Assembly: GCA_031286725.1 (NCBI GenBank) | Contig: JAITTR010000007.1 | Span: forward strand, 1 to 7,796 | Length of the DNA stretch: 7,796 nucleotides | Origin: Holosporales bacterium | GTDB taxonomy: Bacteria > Pseudomonadota > Alphaproteobacteria > RUG11792 | Direction of reading: 5' to 3' | Part shown: positions 1 through 6,057 of the stretch, in pieces | Layout: every line of letters starts with the position of its first letter | Numbering within the stretch: the stretch's first letter is position 1 | Position numbers and translations under genes: made by a program | Notes under the pieces: model-generated | Told to the model about the DNA's origin: nothing | What the model saw: the letters and a program-made list of their open reading frames with translations, nothing else | The model's database searches: none

Positions 1-2
1 AA

Positions 3-53
3 GAATTAGAAATTAATTATGAAAATACGCTTCACAAACTATGGAGATTATAG
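3..53 (+). CDS. Possible 3' end of an upstream gene (partial)
   Basis: The window opens in a reading frame that runs 16 codons to a TAG at 51-53; the last residues read ENTLHKLWRL. The peptide looks protein-like, but a run this short can occur by chance in AT-rich DNA and no family is recognisable. If real, it is the C-terminus of a plus-strand gene that starts outside the window. Confidence 0.25.
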   Translation, partial: ELEINYENTLHKLWRL

Positions 54-173
54 AATAATGTAAACTTATAATTGCAATAACGCTCAATCAAAGATCTTTC
101 AAGATTATAAAACGGGAAAATAAGAAGTATAGTTTTTAAAAAGCGCTTGACCTTCATGGTAATGCCCAGAGAA

Positions 174-202
174 GAAACGACTAACGATAATCAAGTCGTT
201 TC
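174..202. repeat. 9-bp perfect hairpin downstream of the broken minus-strand gene
   Basis: GAAACGACT (174-182) and AGTCGTTTC (194-202) form a perfect 9-bp stem with an 11-nt loop. It lies 27 bases beyond the stop of the minus-strand pseudogene. Read on the minus strand it is followed by a pyrimidine-rich but not uniform TTCTTCTC, so it could be a weak terminator for that gene. On the plus strand there is no T-run. Confidence 0.45.
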
Positions 203-229
203 CCTATGGGTAACGTGAAATACTAGTTA

Positions 230-533
230 TTAAACTCCTAGGTTTCTTTCTAGCTCAGCCTCTAGTTGTTGAATAGCTGTAACTGTTTGTATTCTTTTAT
301 CCTCCGATATGAGATCGGCGTTATTTAAAATAACTCTAGCTTGCGTAATAAACGAGTCTATTATGCATTGGGATAGGGGTCTATCTATGCGATAAGCAAT
401 ATTATAACACTCGGTTGCCGTCTCTCTTACTCTAGTTTCAAAAGAGCAAGGCCAAGGTTGAGCGTAAGTTAGCGGCAGTAGCTGAGCCTAACAATATACT
501 AATAGCAGTAGCTTTTTTAATAAGATTTTTCAT
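230..533 (-). pseudogene. Small secreted protein gene broken by a one-base frameshift
   Basis: On the minus strand an ATG at 533-531 starts a clear signal peptide (MKNLIKKATAISILLGSATA) that reaches a TGA at 440-438 after 31 codons. The +1 frame is open from about 490 down to a TAA at 232-230. It encodes a plausible mature protein with QPWPCSFE near its start, cysteines in TECYN and SQC, and a helical C-terminal half ending ELERNLGV. That frame has no usable start codon of its own and has a TAG upstream, so the two parts belong to one gene of about 100 codons. Removing one base near 464-467 (for example one T of AACTTACGC) would join them as ...AANYAQPWPC..., with an AxA-type cleavage site. 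The body has no other stops, so the break is recent, a sequencing error, or bypassed at the UUU UGA stop. The family is unknown. Confidence 0.7.
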
Positions 534-1076
534 GACAGGTTACTCTAAAAATTAAGTTGGAAAAGCATGGTAGCAGATATATGAGCTAACTTCAATTTAA
601 AACTCAAAATCCAAAAATAATATACCCAAAAACTTTGGACGATTCCCGAGCAATTTTAATGCCGAACCATTGATATACGGGTAAAAGGAACTACCTAGTA
701 CTAAAGAATATTTAATAAAAGACAATGGTTATGGATAAAGGAGTTTTTAGCTTCTTCTATAGAAGAAAATTAATACTGAGAATATCCAAACATCAAATTC
801 AATAACTTTTAAAGTTTTTGAACATTAAAGAACATTCATACTCTTCGTCTATATCATAGCGCGTTCGGATTTAAAGAAAAGTTCTATTTTCTCAGCAAAT
901 TTGCTCATGAATTGGGGTTTTGGTAAAACTAATTTTTATAGCGAAGCTGGAAAATGGATTTCGCTAAAATCAAGGCTAAAATAATAAATTTGGCCTTTAT
1001 TTTCAAAGGAATTCTATGGCACTATTAGGCTAGTTACTTAATAAATCTATTAAAATTAAGAAAGGAAATAATAATA
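534..1076. other. Non-coding stretch upstream of murC
   Basis: No convincing gene is visible on either strand. The stretch contains a 16-bp perfect palindrome (TTCTTCTATAGAAGAA, 752-767), an 8-bp inverted repeat AACCATTG/CAATGGTT (665-672 and 723-730), a 12-bp palindrome AGCAAATTTGCT (894-905) and a direct repeat of AACATT (821 and 831). A weak minus-strand promoter, TTGAAG (595-590), 17 bases, TACCAT (572-567), could serve the broken secreted gene. No strong sigma70 promoter stands out before murC. The area may be decayed sequence. Confidence 0.5.
829..984 (+). pseudogene. Possible relic of a D-Ala-D-Ala carboxypeptidase (weak)
   Basis: A 51-codon open run between a TAA at 826-828 and a TAA at 982-984 reads SANLLMNWGFGKTNFYSEAG in its middle. 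From memory, the LLxWGF stretch followed by an aromatic resembles the segment just after the catalytic domain in serine-type D-Ala-D-Ala carboxypeptidases (peptidase S11). The SxxK, SxN and KTG motifs are absent nearby and there is no good start. It could equally be a chance open frame. Confidence 0.2.
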
Positions 1077-2486
1077 ATGTTTGCGATTTGCGATAATAAT
1101 AAAACAGTTCACTTTATAGGAATAGGAGGAATTGGGGTAAGCGGAATTGCGGAAATTCTGCACTATTTAGGCTATATAGTTCAAGGAAGCGATAAGGCTC
1201 ATTCCTCAAACATAGAGCGATTAGAAAAATTAGGAGTGAGGGTATTCGTTGGACACAATTTGAAACATGTCGAAAACGCGGACGTAGTCGTTTATTCGTC
1301 GGCTATAAAAAGCGATAACGTCGAGTTAGTTCGCGCTAGGGAACTAAAGATGCCTTGTCTTCAAAGGGCAGATATGTTGTCTCAGATCGTTCGATTTAAA
1401 AAATCTATAGTAACGGCTGGATCTCATGGCAAAACTACCGTAACCTCTATTTGCTCGGCTCTTCTAGAGATGGCGAATTTTGATCCGACAGTAGTTAACG
1501 GCGGCGTTATTAACTCGTATAAAACCAATGCGAGATTAGGCTCCGGGGAATGGGCAGTAGTAGAGTCTGACGAATCCGACGGGAGTTTCGTAAGATTTTT
1601 CCCTACGATTGGAATAATTACGAATATAGATAAAGAACATGTGCCTTATTATGGTTCGTTTGAAAATTTAAAAAATTCTTTTAAAGCGTTTTTAAACAAT
1701 ATTCCGTTTTATGGAGCTGGAATAGTTTGCGTCGACGATAAAAACGTTTGCGAAATTATAAACGATATGACGGACAGAAAAATAATTACATACTCTATAG
1801 AAAACGACTCTATGTTCAAAGCGACAAATATAAGAAAAACGCAAGAAGGAGCAATATTTGACGTTACTATTAATACGTCAAATAGAAAAGAAACCGTTAA
1901 AGATATTTCGATTCCTTTACTAGGAGATTACAATATAAGAAATTCATTGTCCGCGATTGCCGTGTCAGACGAGCTTGGCATAAGTGCCGAAATAGTTAAA
2001 GCTACGTTAGCGTCTTTTACTGGAGTTTGGAGAAGATTTACGAATGTTGGGACTATAAAAGAAATCCCGATAATCGACGACTATGCGCATCATCCAACCG
2101 AAATAAAGTCTCTTTTAGATTCCGCTCGTCAAAGATCGAAAGGAAAAATTATTATAATTCATCAACCGCACAGATTTACTAGATTGAATATTTTATTTGA
2201 CGAATTTTGCGAATGTTTTGATAATGCCGATACCGTAATAATAACTTCCGTATATAAAGCCGACGATACGGAAACCGGGAAAATCGACGCGAAGGATCTA
2301 TATAAGGCGTTAATAAAAAGGGGCAAAAAAGCTATTTTTGCGGAAAATATAGAATCATTGCAAAACGCTATTGCGGCTTTAATAAATCAAGGCGAAGTAA
2401 CAAAAGAGGACCTAATAATATTTTCCGGAGCTGGCAGTATTTCGAAGTGGGCTCATGAAATTACGAAAAATTGGCAAACAACCTAA
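1077..2486 (+). CDS. murC: UDP-N-acetylmuramate--L-alanine ligase MurC
   Basis: This cytoplasmic ATP-dependent ligase adds L-alanine to UDP-N-acetylmuramic acid, the first amino-acid step of peptidoglycan stem-peptide synthesis. All three Mur-ligase regions are visible in 469 residues, a normal length. The N-terminal Rossmann part has the MurC glycine motif HFIGIGGIGVSGIA (12-25). The ATP-binding loop is GSHGKTT (115-121), followed by the ESDESDGSF acidic motif and TNIDKEH in the central domain. The C-terminal domain carries DDYAHHPTE (334-342). The ATG has an AAAGGAA Shine-Dalgarno sequence at 1061-1067. The gene is not followed by murB or ddl as in a classical division and cell-wall cluster; a small membrane protein and ruvX come next. 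Peptidoglycan synthesis is therefore probably retained in this organism. Confidence 0.97.
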   Translation: MFAICDNNKTVHFIGIGGIGVSGIAEILHYLGYIVQGSDKAHSSNIERLEKLGVRVFVGHNLKHVENADVVVYSSAIKSDNVELVRARELKMPCLQRADMLSQIVRFKKSIVTAGSHGKTTVTSICSALLEMANFDPTVVNGGVINSYKTNARLGSGEWAVVESDESDGSFVRFFPTIGIITNIDKEHVPYYGSFENLKNSFKAFLNNIPFYGAGIVCVDDKNVCEIINDMTDRKIITYSIENDSMFKATNIRKTQEGAIFDVTINTSNRKETVKDISIPLLGDYNIRNSLSAIAVSDELGISAEIVKATLASFTGVWRRFTNVGTIKEIPIIDDYAHHPTEIKSLLDSARQRSKGKIIIIHQPHRFTRLNILFDEFCECFDNADTVIITSVYKADDTETGKIDAKDLYKALIKRGKKAIFAENIESLQNAIAALINQGEVTKEDLIIFSGAGSISKWAHEITKNWQTT

Positions 2487-2506
2487 AATATATTAGGAGA
2501 ACATAT

Positions 2507-2776
2507 ATGAAAAAATGGATCTTTATATTAGGAATTCTATGTTGTTCCGTATTATTTTTTCTTTCCGGAACTTTGATTGGCTATTCCGTCCGAGAGGATT
2601 GTAATTCTTCTAGTGTCAGAAAAAATGAAAAGAAAAAAAGAATACCGTCCGCAATAATTGGAGGCTTGTTAAGCCCGCTCGTCGATAGAGTAGTCGATAA
2701 CAGAATAGCTAGAATACAATCGAGACTCCGAACTCCTAGTCAACCGGCAATTGAAAAAGCAAACGGGTATAGGTAG
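2507..2776 (+). CDS. Small single-span membrane-anchored protein, unknown function
   Basis: This encodes 89 residues that I do not recognise. I chose the ATG at 2507 because AGGAGA (2495-2500) sits six bases before it; an in-frame TTG at 2471 would overlap murC and has no such site. Residues 4-26 form one hydrophobic segment (WIFILGILCC...GTLIGY), either a transmembrane anchor or an uncleaved signal; the cysteines at 12-13 do not sit in a good lipobox. Next comes a basic stretch (RKNEKKKR, 38-45), then a possible amphipathic segment IPSAIIGGLLSPLVDRVVDN and a basic tail. The basic stretch could favour a cytoplasmic C-terminus, but topology is uncertain. It starts 20 bases after murC and ends 15 bases before ruvX, so it is probably co-transcribed with both. 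Confidence 0.75.
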   Translation: MKKWIFILGILCCSVLFFLSGTLIGYSVREDCNSSSVRKNEKKKRIPSAIIGGLLSPLVDRVVDNRIARIQSRLRTPSQPAIEKANGYR

Positions 2777-2791
2777 AATTTTCTCAAAATT

Positions 2792-3283
2792 ATGTTAATT
2801 TCGTCTATAAAAGAGCTTTGTTGCGATAAGTATATTGGCTCCAAGAGGGCTCTGTGTATAGATTATGGAAATAAGCGAATAGGGCTAGCTATTTCGGATA
2901 TAGATTGGCTCATAGCTTCTCCGTTGAAAGTTTTAAAGAGCTGCGGAGTTTTTGCGGAGCTTTTTAAAATAATAAAAGAAAACTCGATAGGGCTTATAGT
3001 TATTGGAATGCCTAAGGCGTTAAATGGCGGAATTGATGGAAAACAGCTAGAGAAGGTAAAAAAGTTTGCAGATAAATTAATAGAATTAAGCGAAGAAAAT
3101 TCTTTAAATATAGACGTTTTATATTGGGACGAAAGATTGAGTACAAACGCAGCCGATAGAATATTACGAGAGTTGGATATTAAGCGAAATAAATATAAAC
3201 AGAACATAGATAAAATTGCGGCAAGTTTTATATTGCAAGGAGTTTTAGATTACGTTTGCTATAAAAGTTTGAAATATACATAA
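2792..3283 (+). CDS. ruvX: RuvX/YqgF family pre-16S rRNA nuclease
   Basis: Members of this RNase H-fold family process the 5' end of 16S rRNA in the cytoplasm and were earlier called putative Holliday-junction resolvases. In 163 residues the family signatures appear in order: CIDYGNKRIGLAISD (22-36, with the metal-binding Asp24), VIGMPKALNGG (70-80), DERLST (113-118, acidic active-site pair), and IDKIAASFILQGVLD (139-153, containing the last conserved Asp140). About 20 residues precede the first motif, which is common in alphaproteobacterial members. The ATG has no visible Shine-Dalgarno sequence, and no other in-frame ATG lies before the catalytic motif. Translation is therefore probably coupled to the small upstream gene, whose stop is 15 bases away. 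The rpsA promoter lies inside the end of this gene. Confidence 0.93.
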   Translation: MLISSIKELCCDKYIGSKRALCIDYGNKRIGLAISDIDWLIASPLKVLKSCGVFAELFKIIKENSIGLIVIGMPKALNGGIDGKQLEKVKKFADKLIELSEENSLNIDVLYWDERLSTNAADRILRELDIKRNKYKQNIDKIAASFILQGVLDYVCYKSLKYT

Positions 3284-3296
3284 TTTACGGTATAAT
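3269..3296 (+). promoter_or_regulatory. Sigma70-type promoter for rpsA
   Basis: TTGAAA (3269-3274), a 16-base spacer and a perfect TATAAT (3291-3296) predict a start near 3303, giving an rpsA leader of about 60 bases. The -35 lies inside the 3' end of ruvX. This is the best-matching promoter in the coding block and gives rpsA its own start. Confidence 0.75.
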
Positions 3297-3323
3297 CAAA
3301 AGCAATAGAGTTAACATTTTTTA

Positions 3324-3345
3324 CGGAACTAAAGTTTATGTTCCG
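3324..3345 (+). promoter_or_regulatory. Hairpin in the rpsA leader
   Basis: CGGAAC (3324-3329) and GTTCCG (3340-3345) form a 6-bp stem in the otherwise AT-rich rpsA leader; a TAAA/TTTA stretch inside may extend it partly. It ends about 10 bases before the Shine-Dalgarno region. S1 controls its own mRNA through leader structure in enterobacteria, so a similar role is possible here, but that is inference. Confidence 0.45.
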
Positions 3346-3363
3346 AGTATTTTTAAGGTGATT

Positions 3364-5061
3364 ATGAACGTAAAGCAATCAAACGAAAATAACTTTGCCG
3401 CTATGTTGGACGAGTCTTTAGAAGGAAAAGAATCTTTAGAAGGAAAAGTTGTAATAGGAACTGTTGTTGGAATAAAGAGCGACAAAGCCGTTATAGACGT
3501 TGGATTAAAATCGGAAGGAAGATTGTTTTTAGAAGATATTAAAACATTAAAAGGTTCCGACGAAGTAAAGATAGGGGATAAGATAGAGGTTTTTGTCGAG
3601 AAATTTGAAGACAGAAACGGCGAGCCGATTTTAAGCATTGAAAAAGCCAAGACAGAAACAATATGGAAAGAGCTTGAAAAGCATATGGAGGACGGTTCTA
3701 CTATTGAAGGAATGATTACTGGAAGAACAAAAGGAGGGTTTTCCGTTGATATAAACGGAACTATCGCATTCTTACCGGGAAGTCAAGTTGATTTACGTAT
3801 TATAAGAGACATAACTCCTCTTTTGAATTTAAAACAACCGTTTAAACTTTTAAAAATGGATAAAGCCAAAAACAACATAGTCGTTTCCAGAAGAGCTGTT
3901 TTAGAAGTGTCAAGATCCGAGGCAAAAGCCGAAGCTTTAGCTTCTCTTCAAGAAGGAATGATTATGCCAGGGATTGTCAAGAATATAACGGATTATGGGG
4001 CTTTTGTCGATATCGGCGGAGTTGACGGATTGCTTCACGTTACGGATATGTCTTGGAAAAGAATCTTTTCTCCGGCAGAATTCGTGAAGGTTGGCGATAA
4101 CGTTCAAGTTCAGGTTATTAAGTTTAGCAAAGAAACAGGCAGAATTTCTCTCGGTATGAAACAACTTGAAAAAATGCCTTGGGAAGGAATCGAAAACAGA
4201 TATATAGTCGGAGAGAAATATAAAGGGAAGGTCGTTAATATAACGGACTATGGTCTTTTTGTAGAGCTTGAGGATTGCATAGAGGGCATGGCCTATATGA
4301 CTGAGCTGAGTTGGACAAAAAAGAATGCGATCCCAAGCAGAATAGCGAGCGTTGGCGACGAAGTAGAAGTTATGGTTTTGGACGTAAACCTTGCAAAGAG
4401 AAAAATCAGCTTAGGCTTAAAACAGTGCCAAGAAAATCCTTGGAAGAAATTTTCTGAACAATACTCCGTCGGCTCTAAACTAGAAGGAATAGTAAAAAAT
4501 ATAACCGAATTTGGAATTTTTGTCGGAGTTAACGACGATATTGACGGAATGGTTCATATGTCGGACGTTTCATGGAATCCAGATAATCTTGACGGAGTTT
4601 TGAAAGATATACAAAAAGGACAAAAAATAGAAGTTGTCGTTCTTGCAGTAGATCCTGGCAAAGAAAGAATCAGTCTAAGCATAAAACAGGTTAAGGACGA
4701 TCCGTATGTCGCGGCCTCAAAGAATACGAAAAAAGGAGACATTGTCGTTGCCGAAATAACTGGTATTCAAGGAGCTGGACTTGACGTAAAGCTAGAAAAT
4801 GGGCTTTTGGGGTTTATAAAGAAGGGAGATCTTTCTGGAGACAGAGCCCGTCAGCGAACCGAAAATTTTGCTATCAAAGAAAAAGTAGAAGCTATGGTTC
4901 TTGGCCTTGATAAAACGACAAGAAAAGTTAACTTGTCAATAAAAGCTCTTGAGCTTCAAAGAGACAACGAAGCCGTAAAACAATTCGGCTCGACCGATAG
5001 CGGAGCAAGACTAGGCGATATTCTTGGCGACGCTTTCAAGCAAAAGGAGGAGAAAAAATAA
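3364..5061 (+). CDS. rpsA: 30S ribosomal protein S1
   Basis: S1 binds mRNA on the small ribosomal subunit and helps unfold and recruit it for initiation. The 565-residue protein has six consecutive S1 (OB-fold) domains. The first two are diverged, ribosome-anchoring repeats (GKVVIGTVVGI... and IEGMITGRTKGGFSVDI...). The next three are closely similar RNA-binding repeats with NITDYGAFVDI, NITDYGLFVEL and NITEFGIFVGV. The sixth is diverged (EITGIQGAGLDVKL). The C-terminus QFGSTDSGARLGDILGDAFK is the alphaproteobacterial type. I chose ATG 3364 because AGGTGAT (3356-3362) pairs with the 16S tail at good aligned spacing; a GTG two codons earlier overlaps that site. The gene has its own promoter. 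Six bases after its stop the next gene starts, and the last codons (AAAGGAGGAG, 5043-5052) supply that gene's ribosome-binding site. Confidence 0.97.
   Translation: MNVKQSNENNFAAMLDESLEGKESLEGKVVIGTVVGIKSDKAVIDVGLKSEGRLFLEDIKTLKGSDEVKIGDKIEVFVEKFEDRNGEPILSIEKAKTETIWKELEKHMEDGSTIEGMITGRTKGGFSVDINGTIAFLPGSQVDLRIIRDITPLLNLKQPFKLLKMDKAKNNIVVSRRAVLEVSRSEAKAEALASLQEGMIMPGIVKNITDYGAFVDIGGVDGLLHVTDMSWKRIFSPAEFVKVGDNVQVQVIKFSKETGRISLGMKQLEKMPWEGIENRYIVGEKYKGKVVNITDYGLFVELEDCIEGMAYMTELSWTKKNAIPSRIASVGDEVEVMVLDVNLAKRKISLGLKQCQENPWKKFSEQYSVGSKLEGIVKNITEFGIFVGVNDDIDGMVHMSDVSWNPDNLDGVLKDIQKGQKIEVVVLAVDPGKERISLSIKQVKDDPYVAASKNTKKGDIVVAEITGIQGAGLDVKLENGLLGFIKKGDLSGDRARQRTENFAIKEKVEAMVLGLDKTTRKVNLSIKALELQRDNEAVKQFGSTDSGARLGDILGDAFKQKEEKK
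3412..3447 (+). repeat. 18-bp in-frame tandem duplication in rpsA
   Basis: Two adjacent 18-base units, 3412-3429 and 3430-3447, differ at one position (GAG versus GAA) and encode ESLEGK twice, in the linker before the first S1 domain. The reading frame is preserved. Confidence 0.85.
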
Positions 5062-5066
5062 TTTTA

Positions 5067-5348
5067 ATGATATCTGTCGAGTCGTTTTTTGGAACGTTTG
5101 CTTTAATAACGTCTATCATAGGATTGTTGCCTCAAATATATAAAGCTTATAAAACAAAGTCCACGACCGACGTTTCAATGTTAATGCTTATTAATTACTC
5201 TATTTGTTCTATTTCTTGGATAATTTACGGAATATGCTTAAATTCGATTTTTGTCGTTTGGAGCAATATTCCGATATTAATAACGTGTTGCGTTTCTGTT
5301 ATTCAAAAATATATCTATGATAAAAGAAATATTAAAGAAAAATTATAA
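5067..5348 (+). CDS. SemiSWEET family small transporter (PQ-loop)
   Basis: This encodes a 93-residue inner-membrane protein with three hydrophobic helices (about 5-25, 38-58 and 62-80). It is a SemiSWEET unit, which works as a homodimer and in characterised members moves small sugars down their gradient. The family signature is clear: LLPQIYKAYKTKSTTDVSM (20-38) with the PQ pair at 22-23, then W51 in SWIIYG and N67 in SNIP, at the spacing of the substrate-pocket Trp and Asn of characterised SemiSWEETs. A strong GGAGG lies inside the end of rpsA but about 16 bases from the ATG, which is long; no better start is visible. The gene overlaps the following thiamine pyrophosphokinase gene. The substrate cannot be read from the sequence: sugar is the default, and thiamine is worth considering given the neighbour. 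Confidence 0.88.
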   Translation: MISVESFFGTFALITSIIGLLPQIYKAYKTKSTTDVSMLMLINYSICSISWIIYGICLNSIFVVWSNIPILITCCVSVIQKYIYDKRNIKEKL

Positions 5349-5955
5349 ATCTATTTTATGTTTAGACGGAGATCTTCCGAATTATAGTTTTTTCAAAACT
5401 TTAAATCTTCCCATAATCGCCGCAGACGGAGTGGCGAATTATTTGATAAATATTGATATAGAGCCGGATATTATTATCGGCGATCTGGATGGTATTGATA
5501 GGGACTTGCTAAAAGGAAGAAAATTTATAGAAATAAAAGATCAGAACGCTTCAGATTTTGAAAAGTCTATAGACTATATAAAAGACAACAATCTATTCCC
5601 TAGCGTGATTTTAGGAATAAACGGCGGATATATAGATCACGTCTTAAATAACATAAATATATTTTCCGATATTGATGCAGTATTTTATAGCGACGATATT
5701 ATAGGTTTTGTTTTAAAAGGAAAAAATAAGTTTAACCTTCCCATAGGAGCTAAAATTTCTATCTTCGGCCTACCAAATTGCATAATTTCAACAACGGGCT
5801 TGAAGTGGGAGTTAAAAAATGCCGAGCTAACTTTCCCGGGGAAAGCTTCTTGTTCTAACAGAGCCGTCGCCCAAGAAGTTATAATAAATATTATTTTTGG
5901 TAAAGCTCTTATATTCGTTTATACGAAAATAATAAAAGACGCCGGAATTTTGTAA
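5317..5955 (+). CDS. thiN: Thiamine pyrophosphokinase
   Basis: This cytoplasmic enzyme transfers pyrophosphate from ATP to thiamine to make thiamine diphosphate, the cofactor of pyruvate and 2-oxoglutarate dehydrogenases and transketolase. At 212 residues it has the usual length. The catalytic domain shows ADGVANYL (36-43), PDIIIGDLDGI (50-60; the family usually has GDLDS), DQNASDFEKSIDYI (75-88) and GINGGYIDHVLNNI (100-113; most relatives have GGRxDH). The C-terminal thiamine-binding domain has TTGLKWELKN and a serine/asparagine-rich SCSNRAV segment. The ATG overlaps the SemiSWEET gene by 32 bases and has no Shine-Dalgarno sequence; no other in-frame ATG precedes the first motif, so translation is probably coupled. 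A kinase of this type suggests uptake and activation of external thiamine. The GDLDG and GGY changes are mild departures. Confidence 0.92.
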   Translation: MIKEILKKNYKSILCLDGDLPNYSFFKTLNLPIIAADGVANYLINIDIEPDIIIGDLDGIDRDLLKGRKFIEIKDQNASDFEKSIDYIKDNNLFPSVILGINGGYIDHVLNNINIFSDIDAVFYSDDIIGFVLKGKNKFNLPIGAKISIFGLPNCIISTTGLKWELKNAELTFPGKASCSNRAVAQEVIINIIFGKALIFVYTKIIKDAGIL

Positions 5956-5977
5956 TTCAATAAAAATATACTTCCTG

Positions 5978-5992
5978 TTAATTCTTTTTTAA
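5978..5992 (+). promoter_or_regulatory. CtrA-like TTAA-N7-TTAA box (weak)
   Basis: TTAA (5978-5981), seven bases, TTAA (5989-5992) matches the full CtrA box used by many alphaproteobacteria and lies about 40 bases upstream of a TATAAT. In DNA this AT-rich one or two such matches are expected by chance in a window of this size, so the assignment is speculative. Confidence 0.2.
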
Positions 5993-6032
5993 TTTTTACT
6001 TGGTATCCTAAATTTGAAAAGTGTTGTTAAAG

Positions 6033-6050
6033 TATAATTTTGTAAGGAGG
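6033..6050 (+). promoter_or_regulatory. -10 element and strong ribosome-binding site of the exported-protein gene
   Basis: A perfect TATAAT (6033-6038) precedes a near-perfect Shine-Dalgarno sequence TAAGGAGG (6043-6050), seven bases from the ATG at 6058. The nearest good -35, TTGAAA (6014-6019), is only 13 bases from the -10, and start from this -10 would leave a leader of about 13 bases, so the promoter is uncertain. The ribosome-binding site is certain and the strongest in the window, which suggests high expression. Confidence 0.55.
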
Positions 6051-6057
6051 TTTCAAA

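Noticed and set aside
32..157. A 41-codon minus-strand open frame starting MKVKRFLKTILL
   Set aside because: It has no ribosome-binding site and no recognisable family, and it overlaps the possible gene end at 3-53. The length is within chance for this base composition.
2471..2506. Upstream TTG start for the 89-residue protein
   Set aside because: It would overlap murC and lacks a ribosome-binding site, while ATG 2507 has AGGAGA at ideal spacing and begins a typical membrane N-terminus.
2863..3207. Minus-strand open frame of 114 codons inside ruvX
   Set aside because: It is antisense to conserved RuvX motifs, and its serine/phenylalanine-rich composition is typical of the reverse of an AT-rich gene.
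3336..3650. Minus-strand open frame of 104 codons at the start of rpsA
   Set aside because: It is antisense to the first S1 domain and lies across the rpsA start, with no independent coding signals.
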